A stretch of 64,000 bases of DNA, from the NCBI RefSeq assembly GCF_000010285.1, contig NC_010617.1:2108001-2172000 (forward strand), in the 5' to 3' direction. A program made the translations under genes and the position numbers. The notes under the pieces are model-generated. The model searched no databases. It was not told the DNA's origin and saw only the letters and a list, made by a program, of their open reading frames with translations. Shown here one piece after another: positions 47,558 to 56,936 of the stretch. This DNA comes from Kocuria rhizophila DC2201 (GTDB lineage: Bacteria; Actinomycetota; Actinomycetes; Actinomycetales; Micrococcaceae). The first letter of the stretch is position 1. Every line of letters begins with the position of its first letter.

Positions 47558-48681
47558 GCGTGTGGGACGAGGTCGTGGGCCAGCCCCGCGTGGTCGAGCA
47601 GCTGCAGCGGGCCGCCCGGGACGAGAACCCCACCCACGCGTGGCTGTTCACCGGCCCTCCCGGATCCGGGCGCTCCACCGCCGCACGGGCGCTCGCGGCG
47701 GCCCTGCTGTGCGAGCACGGCACCGGGTGCGGGCAGTGCCACGCGTGCCGCACGGCTTTCGCGGGAACCCACGCGGACGTCACCAACTTCGTGACCGAGA
47801 ACCCCCAGATCAGCATCGAGGAGGCCCGCGAGCTCGTGGTGCGCGCCCAGGACCGCCCCTCCGTGGGGTCCTGGCGGATCATGATCGTCGAGGACGCCGA
47901 CCGCATGACGGAGCGCACCTCCAACGTGATGCTCAAGAGCATCGAGGAGCCCCCGCCGCACACCATCTGGCTGCTGTGCGCGCCGTCCCCCATGGACGTG
48001 CTGGTCACCATCCGCTCCCGGTGCCGGGCCGTCACCCTGAAGGTCCCCTCCCCCGAGGACGTCGCCCGCCTGCTCGTCGCCCGCCACGGGGTCACGGAGC
48101 ATCGCGCCGTGGAGTGCGCCCGGCTCGCCCAGTGCCACGTGGGCGTGGCCACGCGCCTCGCGCTCTACGACGACGCCCGCACCCGCCGTCAGGAGGTCGT
48201 CTCCCTGCCGCTGTCCATGCGCGGAGTCACCCAGGCCGTGCGCGCGGCGGACCGCCTGCACCGTCTCGCGGTGGACGAGTCCGCGGCGGACGCCGAGGCC
48301 CGCAACGACGAGGAGCGCGCGCAGCTGCTCGTGTCCATGGGCGCACCCGAGACCGGCCGGGTGCCCCCCGCCATCCGGGGTGCGCTGAACCGGCTCGAAG
48401 CCGACCAGAAGCGGCGCTCCCGCCGCATCCAGACCGACACCCTGGACCGGTTCCTGATCGACCTCACCACGTTCTACCGGGACGTGCTGAGCGTGCAGCT
48501 CGGCACCGGGATGCCGCTGATCAACCTGCACCTCGCGGAGCAGATCCAGGGCTACGCCACCAACACCGCCGCCGAGCAGACGCTGCACAGGATCGACGTG
48601 ATCAGCGAGACGCGCCGGCGCATCCGCACGAACGTGAGCGCACAGCTCGCGTTCGAGGCCATGATGGTCTCCATCGTCTGA
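47554..48681 (+). CDS. holB: DNA polymerase III delta' subunit
   Basis: A 375-residue clamp-loader subunit. It has a P-loop (FTGPPGSGRSTAARAL) with the Lys replaced by Arg, the zinc module CEHGTGCGQCHAC near residues 52-66, Walker B-like MIVEDADRM and sensor IRSRCRAVTL. The conserved SRC motif is the arginine-finger element that acts in trans on DnaX. The C-terminal collar domain is complete. It is translationally coupled to tmk. Confidence 0.94.
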   Translation: MSVWDEVVGQPRVVEQLQRAARDENPTHAWLFTGPPGSGRSTAARALAAALLCEHGTGCGQCHACRTAFAGTHADVTNFVTENPQISIEEARELVVRAQDRPSVGSWRIMIVEDADRMTERTSNVMLKSIEEPPPHTIWLLCAPSPMDVLVTIRSRCRAVTLKVPSPEDVARLLVARHGVTEHRAVECARLAQCHVGVATRLALYDDARTRRQEVVSLPLSMRGVTQAVRAADRLHRLAVDESAADAEARNDEERAQLLVSMGAPETGRVPPAIRGALNRLEADQKRRSRRIQTDTLDRFLIDLTTFYRDVLSVQLGTGMPLINLHLAEQIQGYATNTAAEQTLHRIDVISETRRRIRTNVSAQLAFEAMMVSIV

Positions 48682-48698
48682 GACCCGGGAGGACCTCC

Positions 48699-50267
48699 GT
48701 GACACCACCCCTGCCCCGCCGTGCCCTGGCCCTGCTGGCAGCGGCCCTGCTGTGCCTCAGCGCGTGCTCGAGCGGCGGTGGGCAGGACCCCCGGGGCAGC
48801 GCGGATCCGGACGTCACCGCCGGCACGGACCCCGCGCTGCAGCGCTTCTACACGCAGACCCCGCAGTGGGGCGAGTGCGGCAGCACCTCCGGTGGGCAGC
48901 CCCTGCCCAAGGGCCTGGAGTGCGCGGAGCTCACCGTGCCCGTGGACTACGCCCACCCCTCGGGCGGGGACACCACCGTGGCGCTCGCCCGGCTGCCCGC
49001 GTCCGGCGGTGACGCCCGCGGCGCGCTGTTCCTGAACCCCGGTGGTCCGGGCGGGTCCGGCGTGGACATGATGGCCTCCACCGACTACTTCAGCTCCGCC
49101 AAGATCCGCAGGGACTACGACCTCGTGGGCTTCGACCCCCGCGGCGTGGTCCGCTCGGACGGCATCCGCTGCCTCTCCGACCGTGAGCTGGACGAGTGGC
49201 GTGCGCAGCCGGCGTTCGACCCCTCCAAGCAGTCGCTCGACGACGTGCGGAAGAGCTCGCAACGGATCGGCCGCGCCTGCCACGAGCACTCCTCCGCGGT
49301 GGTCTCCCACATGGACACCCAGAACGTGGCCCGGGACCTGGACGTCCTGCGGGCCTCCCTGGGCCAGGCCACCACCCACTACATGGGCTTCTCCTACGGC
49401 ACGGAGATCGGCGCCACCTACGCCCACCTGTTCCCCCGCAGGACCGGCCGCATGGTGCTCGACGGCGCGGTGGACCCGGCCCTCGACGAGCGCTCCTCGT
49501 CCCTCGCCCAGGCCGAGGGGTTCGAGGACAACCTGCGCCACTTCGTGGCGGACTGCCAGGAGCACACCCGCGGCTGCGCCGTGGGCGGCGAGGACGTGGA
49601 CGCCGGCGTCCGCAGGATCCAGGACATGCTGCACTCCGTGGCGCAGGGCCGCACTCGGACCTCCGACGGGCGCACCGTGACCCCCACGAACGCCCTCGAG
49701 GGGATCCTGGTGCCGCTGTACTCCACGAGCGGCTACGACCAGCTGAACTCCGCGCTGCACGAGGCCTTCGACGGCTCGTTCGACGCCCTCATGGCCTCCT
49801 CCGACGCCAACCACGGCCGGGACCCGTCCGGGAAGTACACCTCCAACGTGTCCATGGCGTTCCTGGCCGTGAGCTGCCTGGATGCCACCGACTCCGGTGT
49901 GACCGACGCCCAGATGACCCGGGCCGCACAGCAGATGACGGAACGGGCGCCCACGTTCGGCCCCTACCTGGGCTACGGGGCGGCGGCGTGCCAGGGGTGG
50001 CCGGACAAGCCGGTGACCCCGCTGCCGGAGCTGCGCGCGGACGTGGAGACCCCGGCGGTGGTCATCGGCACCACCCACGACCCCGCCACGCCCTACCCGT
50101 GGGCGCAGTCGCTGGCCTCCCAGCTGGGCCGGGCGCGGCTGCTGACCCACGAGGGCTACGGCCACACGGCCTACACCTCAGGCAGCGGCTGCATCACCCG
50201 GGCCGTGGACGACTACCTCCTGGACGGCACCCTCCCGGACGAGGGCACAGTGTGCCGCCAGAGCTGA
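48699..50267 (+). CDS. Secreted alpha/beta-hydrolase lipoprotein (tripeptidyl-aminopeptidase type)
   Basis: A 522-residue exported serine hydrolase. The signal peptide ends in lipobox LSAC with C23 lipidated. The oxyanion segment is [14 protein letters not shown], the nucleophile is S232 in GFSYGTEIG, the acid is in GTTHDPATPYPWA and the histidine in EGYGHTAYTSGSGC. The C-terminal block is the TAP-like domain (peptidase S33 relatives: mycobacterial CaeA and streptomycete tripeptidyl aminopeptidases). It probably cleaves peptides or esters at the cell surface. The GTG has GGGAGGA upstream. It lies 17 bases after holB. Confidence 0.92.
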   Translation: MTPPLPRRALALLAAALLCLSACSSGGGQDPRGSADPDVTAGTDPALQRFYTQTPQWGECGSTSGGQPLPKGLECAELTVPVDYAHPSGGDTTVALARLPASGGDARGALFLNPGGPGGSGVDMMASTDYFSSAKIRRDYDLVGFDPRGVVRSDGIRCLSDRELDEWRAQPAFDPSKQSLDDVRKSSQRIGRACHEHSSAVVSHMDTQNVARDLDVLRASLGQATTHYMGFSYGTEIGATYAHLFPRRTGRMVLDGAVDPALDERSSSLAQAEGFEDNLRHFVADCQEHTRGCAVGGEDVDAGVRRIQDMLHSVAQGRTRTSDGRTVTPTNALEGILVPLYSTSGYDQLNSALHEAFDGSFDALMASSDANHGRDPSGKYTSNVSMAFLAVSCLDATDSGVTDAQMTRAAQQMTERAPTFGPYLGYGAAACQGWPDKPVTPLPELRADVETPAVVIGTTHDPATPYPWAQSLASQLGRARLLTHEGYGHTAYTSGSGCITRAVDDYLLDGTLPDEGTVCRQS

Positions 50268-50353
50268 GCCCGCGGGCCCGCCCTGATTGGTGGTGCTCAG
50301 CCGCCATCTGATACTGTTTCGGCGTGCATCTGGGGTGTCCACACCCCGGTCAC

Positions 50354-50426
50354 GCCGCCTTAGCTCAGTCGGTAGAGCGATTCACTCGTAATGAATAGGT
50401 CGCCGGTTCGATTCCGGCAGGCGGCT
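50354..50426 (+). tRNA. tRNA-Thr (anticodon CGT)
   Basis: A complete 73-base cloverleaf: acceptor GCCGCCT pairs with AGGCGGC, the D-stem is GCTC/GAGC, the anticodon stem is TTCA.../TGAA with loop CTCGTAA, and the T-arm is GCCGG-TTCGATT-CCGGC. CCA is not encoded. Confidence 0.97.
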
Positions 50427-50432
50427 CCGCGA

Positions 50433-50462
50433 AAGCCCCGTCACCACCAGGTGACGGGGCTT
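50433..50462 (+). terminator. Terminator behind tRNA-Thr(CGT)
   Basis: A perfect 13-bp stem and 4-base loop followed by TTCTCCC. The next ~170 bases up to the ATPase stop hold nothing else I can support. Confidence 0.75.
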
Positions 50463-50635
50463 CTCCCGTGTCCGGGCCCGGCCCCCATGGGATGCAGGAC
50501 CACGCGCGGCGGGCCGGGCCCCTGCCCGGCGTGCCTGATCTCACCAGCCGCGGTGGGCTCCCGTCCCATCGATGCGGGGAACGCCCCGGGCCGGGGCGGC
50601 TCGCCGACGAGAGCGCGGCCGCGGGCGGGGGCGTG

Positions 50636-53203
50636 TCAGTGCTCGTGCGAGCGCTCGTCCGCGAGGAACGCCTCCGGCTGAGTGCGGCGCAGCCAGCGGG
50701 TGTGCACCCGGAAGTTGATCTCCACCAGCACGGAGCCCACGGCGGCGATGGCCACGGCCGCCCAGAACAGGGACGCGTGCGGCAGCTGGAACTGGTGGTA
50801 CGCCAGCGACAGCGGCACCACGAGCACGAGCACCAGACCCGCATACATCGTTAGCACCAGGGCCAGCCGCACGGCCGTGAGGGGGCGGGAGCCCACGCAC
50901 AGCACCCACAGCCCCACCAGCACGAGCACGATGAAGCTCGCGGTCTGGAACGCCCGTGTGCTCTCGGCGGGGTCCAGGGTGCGCTCGTAGAAGTTCAGCC
51001 CCACCACGCACAGCGTCACGATGGCCGCACTCGGCAGCGCGAAGTGCAGCGCCCGGCGCAGGTACCCGGAGACGTAGCGGCGGGTGTTGGGCAGCATGGT
51101 CAGGATGAAGGACGGGATGCCGATCATCAGGGCGTCCGCCGTGGAGTACTGGCGCGGCAGGAACGGGAACGTCCAGGCCAGCAGGCCGAGCGCGAGCCCC
51201 ATCATGACCGCGAAACCGGTCTTGGTGAGGAACAGGTTGGTGACCCGTTCGATGTTCGCGATGATCTTCCGGCCCTCGGCGAGCACGGACGGCAGCCGGG
51301 AGAACTGGCCGTCCAGCAGCACCATGCGGGACACGGCCTTGGTCGCGGGAGCGGCGTTGCCCATCGCGATGCCGAGGTCCGCGTGCTTGAGCGCCAGGGC
51401 GTCGTTGATGCCGTCACCGGTCATGGCCACCACGCGGCCGCTGTCCTGCAGCCCGAGCACCATGTTCTTCTTCTGGTGGGGCGAGACCCGGCCGAAGACG
51501 CTGTGCTCGAGTGCCGCACGGTGCAGCTCATCCCCGTCCTCCGGCAGGGCGCTCGCGTCCACCGCCCCATGGGAGACGTCCATGCCCGCCATTCCGGCGG
51601 CAGCCGCGACCGTGGCCGGGTTGTCCCCGGAGAACACCTTCAGGTCGATGCCCTGGTCCTGGAAGTACTGCAGGGTGCGGCGGGCGTCGGAGCGCACCTG
51701 CTCGCTGAAGGTCAGCAGCAGCTGCGGTTCGAGGTCCTCGGGCAGCGTCTGCGCCGCGCGCGGCTTCTCCCCGGGGCCGGTGTCCGCCATGACCAGGTGG
51801 GGTGCGTGGGAGAGCACCATGGTGCGCATGCCCGCGGCCGCGAGGTCCTGGGCGTGGCCCCGGGCCGCGGCCCGCTCCTCCCCCGCGAGCAGCACTTCCG
51901 GGGCCCCCAGGATCCAGGCACCGGTGTCGGGGAACTCCACGCCGGAGAACCGGTTGGCGGAGGAGAAGCCCAGCACGGCAACGGGCTGGGCCGGGTTCGG
52001 GTGCTCGAAACCCTCGGCGAGCGCCGCGGCCGTGGGGTTGGCGTGCGGGTCCGCCCCGAACCACGCGAGCGCCGCGGCGGCCTCCGGGGAGGGCTCCAGG
52101 ACGTCCTCCCGGGCGTCCGCCTCCGCTGCCGTGCCGACGACGCCGCCCGGCCCGGCGGCGTCGTCCCGCGCCGGGGGCATCAGGCTGCGGGCGGCGTCGA
52201 ACGAGACGCCGCCCTCCGTGAGGGTGCCGGTCTTGTCGAAGCACACCGTGTCCACGCGGGCGAGCACCTCCACGGCGGGCTGCTCCTGGATCAGCACCTC
52301 GTCCCGGGCGAGCTTGACCGCCGCCACGGCGAAGCTGATGGTGGTCATCAGCGCGAGTCCCTGCGGGATCATCGAGGCCACAGAGGACACCGCGGCCACG
52401 AGGGCGTCCTGCCAGGACCCGGAGTCGAGGGCCCGGTGCCAGCCGCCGGCTGCCTGCATCTGACCGTTGAGCACCACCGCGATGATGGGGACCAGGGCGA
52501 TGGTCAGCCACCGCACCACGCGGGCGAGGGAGGCCCGCAGCTCCGAGTTGATGGGCGCGAACTGCCGCGCCTCGTTGGCGAGCTTCGAGGCGTGGGACTT
52601 CTCCCCCACCGCGGTGACGCGCACCGCGCCCGAGCCGCTGGTGACGCTCGACGCGGAGAACATGCGGTCCCCGGGGTGCTTGAGAACGGCGTCGCTCTCA
52701 CCGGTGAGCAGGGACTCGTCGAGGTCGAGTCCGTCCGCGGAGAGCACCACGGCGTCCGCAGGCACCTGGTCCCCGCGGCTGAGCAGCAGGACGTCGTCCA
52801 GCACGATCTCCTCGAGGGGGATCTTCACGCTGCGCCCGTCGCGCAGCACGGTGGCCGGGTCCCGGCGCAGCAGGGCGATCTTGTCCAGCTGCCGCTTGGC
52901 GGAGTACTCCTGCACGAAGCCGATGACCACGTTGCTCAGCGCCGCGAGGCAGAACAGCAGGTCCAGCCACCGGCCCAGCGCGATGATCACCGCCGCGCAC
53001 AGTCCCAGCACCAGGTTGAACAGCGTGAACACGTGGGTGCGGATGATGGCCCACACGCTGCGCGACGTGGTGGACGACGCCGCATTGGTGAGTCCGAGCT
53101 CCACGCGCTCGGCGACGGCCTGCGAGCTCAGCCCCTCCCTCACCAGCGTGCCGTCGTCGGCCCTCTGCGGCCTGGGCGCGGCGTTCTGGGTGCGTTGGGG
53201 CAT
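50636..53203 (-). CDS. P-type cation-transporting ATPase (CtpE-like)
   Basis: An 855-residue P-type ATPase. It has the first membrane pair (~50-95), the actuator TGES loop (DESLLTGESDAV), an ion site helix with SMIPQGL, phosphorylation site CFDKTGTLTEGG near residue 322, the hinge TGDGINDALALKHADLGIAMG and six C-terminal membrane helices. The helix-4 sequence and overall form resemble mycobacterial CtpE, reported as a calcium transporter; that assignment is by similarity of layout. The nucleotide domain contains a Gly/Ala/Asp-rich insertion (about residues 345-375) with a palindrome of the 12-mer repeat. The ATG has GAGGAG upstream; TAGACT (53235-53240) is the likely -10 box. Confidence 0.92.
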   Translation of the reverse strand: MPQRTQNAAPRPQRADDGTLVREGLSSQAVAERVELGLTNAASSTTSRSVWAIIRTHVFTLFNLVLGLCAAVIIALGRWLDLLFCLAALSNVVIGFVQEYSAKRQLDKIALLRRDPATVLRDGRSVKIPLEEIVLDDVLLLSRGDQVPADAVVLSADGLDLDESLLTGESDAVLKHPGDRMFSASSVTSGSGAVRVTAVGEKSHASKLANEARQFAPINSELRASLARVVRWLTIALVPIIAVVLNGQMQAAGGWHRALDSGSWQDALVAAVSSVASMIPQGLALMTTISFAVAAVKLARDEVLIQEQPAVEVLARVDTVCFDKTGTLTEGGVSFDAARSLMPPARDDAAGPGGVVGTAAEADAREDVLEPSPEAAAALAWFGADPHANPTAAALAEGFEHPNPAQPVAVLGFSSANRFSGVEFPDTGAWILGAPEVLLAGEERAAARGHAQDLAAAGMRTMVLSHAPHLVMADTGPGEKPRAAQTLPEDLEPQLLLTFSEQVRSDARRTLQYFQDQGIDLKVFSGDNPATVAAAAGMAGMDVSHGAVDASALPEDGDELHRAALEHSVFGRVSPHQKKNMVLGLQDSGRVVAMTGDGINDALALKHADLGIAMGNAAPATKAVSRMVLLDGQFSRLPSVLAEGRKIIANIERVTNLFLTKTGFAVMMGLALGLLAWTFPFLPRQYSTADALMIGIPSFILTMLPNTRRYVSGYLRRALHFALPSAAIVTLCVVGLNFYERTLDPAESTRAFQTASFIVLVLVGLWVLCVGSRPLTAVRLALVLTMYAGLVLVLVVPLSLAYHQFQLPHASLFWAAVAIAAVGSVLVEINFRVHTRWLRRTQPEAFLADERSHEH
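52136..52165. repeat. Perfect palindrome of two 12-mer repeat copies
   Basis: GACGACGCCGCC, six bases, then GGCGGCGTCGTC: a perfect 30-base inverted repeat in the insertion of the P-type ATPase. Its DNA can form a long hairpin. Confidence 0.6.
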
Positions 53204-53538
53204 CGCTCTCCTCGCAGCTGTCGGTGGTGCCCCCAGTCTAGGAGGGCCCCCGGCCGATGGCGCGCCTTGGAGCGGTCAGCGCGAGTCCCGACGTCGCGCG
53301 GCTCCGGGAACGGGTTCCCGGTGGCCCTCGCGCGCTCCCCCGAAGGTCTCAAGATGGCAACGATTGCCCCCGGGTCTTCCTCGGCACAACGCCGTTTTAT
53401 AACATCGTCGGCAGGTTGTCGCGGCCCAGGCCGCCGCGACGTCCGTCACAGGGGACACAACGGTGCCCCGGACGGGTTTTCCACCGGCCACGGCGGCCGG
53501 GGAGCGGGAGACCTGTCCGGGCATCGTCCCTGTCCGGC
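53204..53538. other. ATPase upstream region, no gene seen
   Basis: 335 bases. It holds the ATPase -10 box TAGACT (53235-53240, minus), an inverted repeat CCGGGAAC-GG-GTTCCCGG (53304-53321) that may be an operator, and an unusually AT-rich patch TTTTATAACAT near 53395 on a GC-rich background. No reading frame with support lies here. Confidence 0.5.
53304..53321. promoter_or_regulatory. Inverted repeat upstream of the P-type ATPase
   Basis: Perfect 8-bp arms CCGGGAAC/GTTCCCGG around GG, about 65 bases above the -10 box. Could bind a dimeric regulator or form a small hairpin. Confidence 0.3.
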
Positions 53539-54264
53539 TCAGCGCGCTGCCGGGCCCTGCGGGTGGTCCGCCATCAGCGCCTCGGCCGCCACCACGTAGT
53601 CCTCGACCACCGCGCAGCGGCGCCGGATCGAGTCGAGGGAGGGGTTCGTACTCCGCCCGGAAGCCGGGCTCTCACCCGGCGCGGCGGGTTCCGCGGTCGG
53701 GCGGGCCGTCTCGGCCGCCCCGCCCCGCTCGACCGCCCCGCCCCGTTCACCGCCGGGCACTGTCGGGGCAGGTTCCGGGGAGACCGGCCCTGCATCCGAC
53801 CCCAGGGGCGAGCCCGCGGCCGGTTCCGCGCCCGCGGGAGCCGCGCGGGCGGCGTCATGCCGGGGACACGACGCCGCTGCCGCGCGGGGGACGCCCTGCG
53901 CGGCAAAGCGCGCCATCGTCAGGGCCTCGGCGGTCTGGGCCATCGAGTTGCCGGCCCGCGAGAGCTGCCGGTGGACGTCCGAGAGGTAGCCGGACGTGGA
54001 ATGGGGGATGTCCTGCGTCTGGGAGGGCGCGCGGGTGTGGGCCTCGGTGCACACGGCCCGGACCCGCGGCAGCAGCTCAGCCAGCTCGTTGGCCACGGGC
54101 ACGGCCGCGGCGCGCAGCTCGGGGTCGCGCACCGACTCGAGGATCTGGTGGTAGCGGTCCAGGCCGCGCTTGAAACGGTCGTGGGCGCGGCGCCACACGC
54201 CCTCGCCCAGCTCCCGCTCGTCCCGGCGCGAGGCCCTGTAGTCACCGAAGAAACCCACCGTCAT
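53539..54264 (-). CDS. Hypothetical protein with helical N-terminus and disordered Pro/Ala-rich middle
   Basis: I do not recognise this 241-residue protein. Residues 1-~105 are charged and probably helical (RRDERELGEGVWRRAHDRFKRG, LAELLPRVRAVCTEAHTRAP). Residues ~130-205 are low-complexity Pro/Ala/Gly/Glu. The last ~35 residues return to an ordered pattern (IRRRCAVVEDYVVAAEALMADH). No signal peptide or membrane helix is visible. Start: ATG at 54264 follows AGAGGG with no gap, so GTG at 54258 (VGFFGDYRA) with a six-base spacing may be the real start. Codon use is like its neighbours, so it looks native. Confidence 0.7.
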   Translation of the reverse strand: MTVGFFGDYRASRRDERELGEGVWRRAHDRFKRGLDRYHQILESVRDPELRAAAVPVANELAELLPRVRAVCTEAHTRAPSQTQDIPHSTSGYLSDVHRQLSRAGNSMAQTAEALTMARFAAQGVPRAAAASCPRHDAARAAPAGAEPAAGSPLGSDAGPVSPEPAPTVPGGERGGAVERGGAAETARPTAEPAAPGESPASGRSTNPSLDSIRRRCAVVEDYVVAAEALMADHPQGPAAR

Positions 54265-54317
54265 CCCTCTTCCGCATCCGCGTCCCGCACCCTCGGGCAG
54301 CGGTTCATGCTACCGCC

Positions 54318-54536
54318 TCAGCAGCACCGGCCCTCGGGGTGGGCGTCCTGCCAGTCCTGCCAGTCGCGCCAGAACTCGCGTTCCGTCATGGGCGGCTGGT
54401 CGCTGCCGCTCGCGCGGTGATACTGCAGGTAGCGCTCGTACCGGTCCGCGCCCAGCACCCCGTTGCCGAAGCGCACCGCCGCCCGGCACCAGCCCGCCGC
54501 CCGCGCGAGCAGCGGGGCCGGGCTCGTGCCGGGCAT
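54318..54536 (-). CDS. YbdD/YjiX-family small protein
   Basis: A 72-residue protein of the DUF466 (YbdD/YjiX) family, which almost always accompanies CstA-type peptide/pyruvate transporters. The family core VLGADRYERYLQYHRASGSDQPPMTEREFWRDWQDWQ is intact. The ATG shares one base with the cstA stop (TGATG), so expression is coupled. The role is unknown, presumably transporter assembly or regulation. The C-terminus ends in two cysteines. Confidence 0.9.
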   Translation of the reverse strand: MPGTSPAPLLARAAGWCRAAVRFGNGVLGADRYERYLQYHRASGSDQPPMTEREFWRDWQDWQDAHPEGRCC

Positions 54537-56818
54537 CAGTGGCCCCCGCCCGTGGGGGTGCGCTGCTCGAGGGGCAGCACCTGCCACTGCTTCTCGAGGG
54601 CCTTCTCGGAGGGGGTGGCCACCAGGCCCGACGGCGCGTAGAACCGGGACTCCACGAACGGGTCCTCGTTCCCGCCGCGGCCGCGTCCCCGCACCGCCCG
54701 GACCGTCTCCAGGGTGGCCATGACCACCACGACGATGGTGAGCACCACGAACAGGATGGACAGGGTGCCCTGCACGAACGTGTTGCGCACCACCGCCTCC
54801 ATGGCCTCCACGGACTTGGCGGTGCCGAAACTCGTCCTGCCCTGGGCGAGGGCGTCCTTGAACGCCACGTGGTTGGCCCAGTAGCCCACCTTGGGATCCG
54901 GGGAGAAGATCTTGAACCACGAGCCGGTCACGGTGACCACCACGTCGAACACGAGCGGAACCAGGATGATCCACAGGTACCGGAAGCGCCCCTGGTTGGC
55001 GGCGATGGCGAGGCACACGGCCAGGGCGATCGCCGCGAGCAGCTGGTTGGCGATGCCGAACAGCGGGAAGAACGTGTTGATCCCGCCCAGCGGATCCGTG
55101 ACTCCCAGGATGAGGATCGAGCCCCAACCCGCCACCATGATCGCGGTGGTGAGCCACGCCCCGGCCCGCCAGTTCACGTCCCGGAACTTGGGGAAGAAGT
55201 TGCCCAGGGTGTCCGTGAGCATGAACCGGGCCACGCGGGTGCCCGCGTCCACCGCGGTGAGGATGAACAGCGCCTCGAACATGATGGCGAAGTGGTACCA
55301 GAAGCTCATCATGGAGGCCCCGCCGAACCACTGCTGCATGATGTGAGACAGCCCCACGGCCAGGGTGGGGGCGCCGCCGGTGCGGGAGACGATGGTCTCC
55401 TCCCCCACGGCGTCCGCGGTGCCCTGCAGCAGCTCGGGGGTCACGTGCACGCCCGAGAGTCCGAGCGAGTTCACGAACGCGGCGGCGCCCTCCACGGTGC
55501 CCATGGTGGCCGCCGGGGAGGCGTTCATGGCGAAGTAGATCCCGCGGTCGATCGACACGGCCGCGACGAGCGCCATGATGGCCACGAAGGACTCCATGAG
55601 CATGCCGCCGTAGCCGATGAAACGCGCCTGGCGCTCCTTCTCGATCATCTTGGGAGTGGTGCCCGAGGCGATCAGCGCGTGGAACCCGGACAGCGCCCCG
55701 CACGCGATGGTCACGAACAGGAACGGGAACAGGGACCCGGTGAAGGCCGGCCCGTCCGTGCGGCTCGCGAACTCGCTGACCGCGGGAACGGTGATCTCGG
55801 GGCGCACCACCACGATCGCGGCGGCGAGCAGCACAATGGTGCCCACCTTCATGAACGTGGAGAGGTAGTCGCGCGGGGACAGCAGCAGCCACACCGGCAG
55901 CACGGCTGCCACGAAGCCGTAGCCGATCACGCACCACGCGAGCGTGACGCGGTCCAGTGTGAACAGCTGCGCGCCGAGCTCGGTGTCCGCGACCCAGCCG
56001 CCGCCCACGATCGCCGCCATGAGCAGCACGAAGCCGATCACGGAGACCTCCATGACCTTCCCCGGGCGCAGGTAGCGCAGGTAAACGCCCATGAACAGGG
56101 CGATGGGGATGGTCATGCCCACCGAGAACACGCCCCACGGGGACTCGCCCAGGGCGTTGACGACCACCAGCGCGAGGATCGCCACGATGATCACCATGAT
56201 GGACAGCGTGGCGATGATCGCGGCGTAGCCGCCCACCACCCCGAGCTCCTCTCGAGCCATCTGACCCAGCGAGCGGCCACCGCGGCGCATCGAGAAGAAC
56301 AGCACGAGGTAGTCCTGCACCGCCCCGGCGAGGATCACGCCCACGATGATCCAGATGGTCCCGGGCAGGTACCCCATCTGGGCGGCCAGGACGGGACCCA
56401 CGAGCGGACCCGCCCCGGCGATGGCCGCGAAGTGGTGGCCGTAGAGCACGCGCCGGTCCGTGGGCAGGAAGTCCTTGCCGTTGGCGTGGTACTCCGCCGG
56501 GGTGGCCCGCCGGTCGTCCGGACGGGTCAGCTTCATCTCGATGAACTTGGAGTAGAAGCGGTACGCGATGAAGTAGCTGCACACGGCGGCGAACACGAAC
56601 CAGATGGCGTTGATGGACTCGCCGCGTGCGAACGCGATCATGGCCCAGGCGATCCCGCCCAGCAGGGCCACGGCCACCCACAGGGCGATCCGCAGCGGGG
56701 TCCACCGGGTCTGCTCGCGGTCGAGCATCTCGGGATCCACGTGGTTGGGCGGGAGGTCGCTCGGACCTCCTCCGGTGGGGCGGGGTGCCCCCGCGGGCTG
56801 ACGGTGTGTGGTGCTCAT
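54536..56818 (-). CDS. cstA: Carbon starvation protein CstA (pyruvate/peptide transporter family)
   Basis: A 760-residue integral membrane protein with about 16-18 hydrophobic segments. CstA landmarks are HHFAAIAGAGPLVGPVLAAQMGYLPGTIWI, 'DYLVLFFSMRRGGRSLGQMA', 'FHALIASGTTPKMI' and TRVARFMLTDTLGN. Relatives take up pyruvate or peptides. A soluble tail of ~45 residues precedes the first helix. The ATG of MSTTHRQP has GGAG eight bases upstream; longer readings are not needed. It forms a two-gene operon with the YbdD-type gene. Confidence 0.94.
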   Translation of the reverse strand: MSTTHRQPAGAPRPTGGGPSDLPPNHVDPEMLDREQTRWTPLRIALWVAVALLGGIAWAMIAFARGESINAIWFVFAAVCSYFIAYRFYSKFIEMKLTRPDDRRATPAEYHANGKDFLPTDRRVLYGHHFAAIAGAGPLVGPVLAAQMGYLPGTIWIIVGVILAGAVQDYLVLFFSMRRGGRSLGQMAREELGVVGGYAAIIATLSIMVIIVAILALVVVNALGESPWGVFSVGMTIPIALFMGVYLRYLRPGKVMEVSVIGFVLLMAAIVGGGWVADTELGAQLFTLDRVTLAWCVIGYGFVAAVLPVWLLLSPRDYLSTFMKVGTIVLLAAAIVVVRPEITVPAVSEFASRTDGPAFTGSLFPFLFVTIACGALSGFHALIASGTTPKMIEKERQARFIGYGGMLMESFVAIMALVAAVSIDRGIYFAMNASPAATMGTVEGAAAFVNSLGLSGVHVTPELLQGTADAVGEETIVSRTGGAPTLAVGLSHIMQQWFGGASMMSFWYHFAIMFEALFILTAVDAGTRVARFMLTDTLGNFFPKFRDVNWRAGAWLTTAIMVAGWGSILILGVTDPLGGINTFFPLFGIANQLLAAIALAVCLAIAANQGRFRYLWIILVPLVFDVVVTVTGSWFKIFSPDPKVGYWANHVAFKDALAQGRTSFGTAKSVEAMEAVVRNTFVQGTLSILFVVLTIVVVVMATLETVRAVRGRGRGGNEDPFVESRFYAPSGLVATPSEKALEKQWQVLPLEQRTPTGGGH

Positions 56819-56936
56819 GGGGAAGGCTCCGAAGGTCGTGCCGACACGCTGGGTGCCGCGTGTGATTGCCCGCACGATTGTATGCGAGCCGCGCCACGTG
56901 CCCGCCCCGGTGACCCCGCCCGGCGCCGCGGGCGCA

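Noticed and set aside
48602-50165. Long minus-strand frame opposite the secreted hydrolase
   Set aside because: It is the antisense shadow of a gene with a clear signal peptide and catalytic triad on the plus strand.
53393-53404. AT-rich TTTTATAACAT as a promoter for an unknown RNA
   Set aside because: No matching -35 box on either strand and no downstream gene or terminator on the plus strand; kept only as an oddity of the gap.
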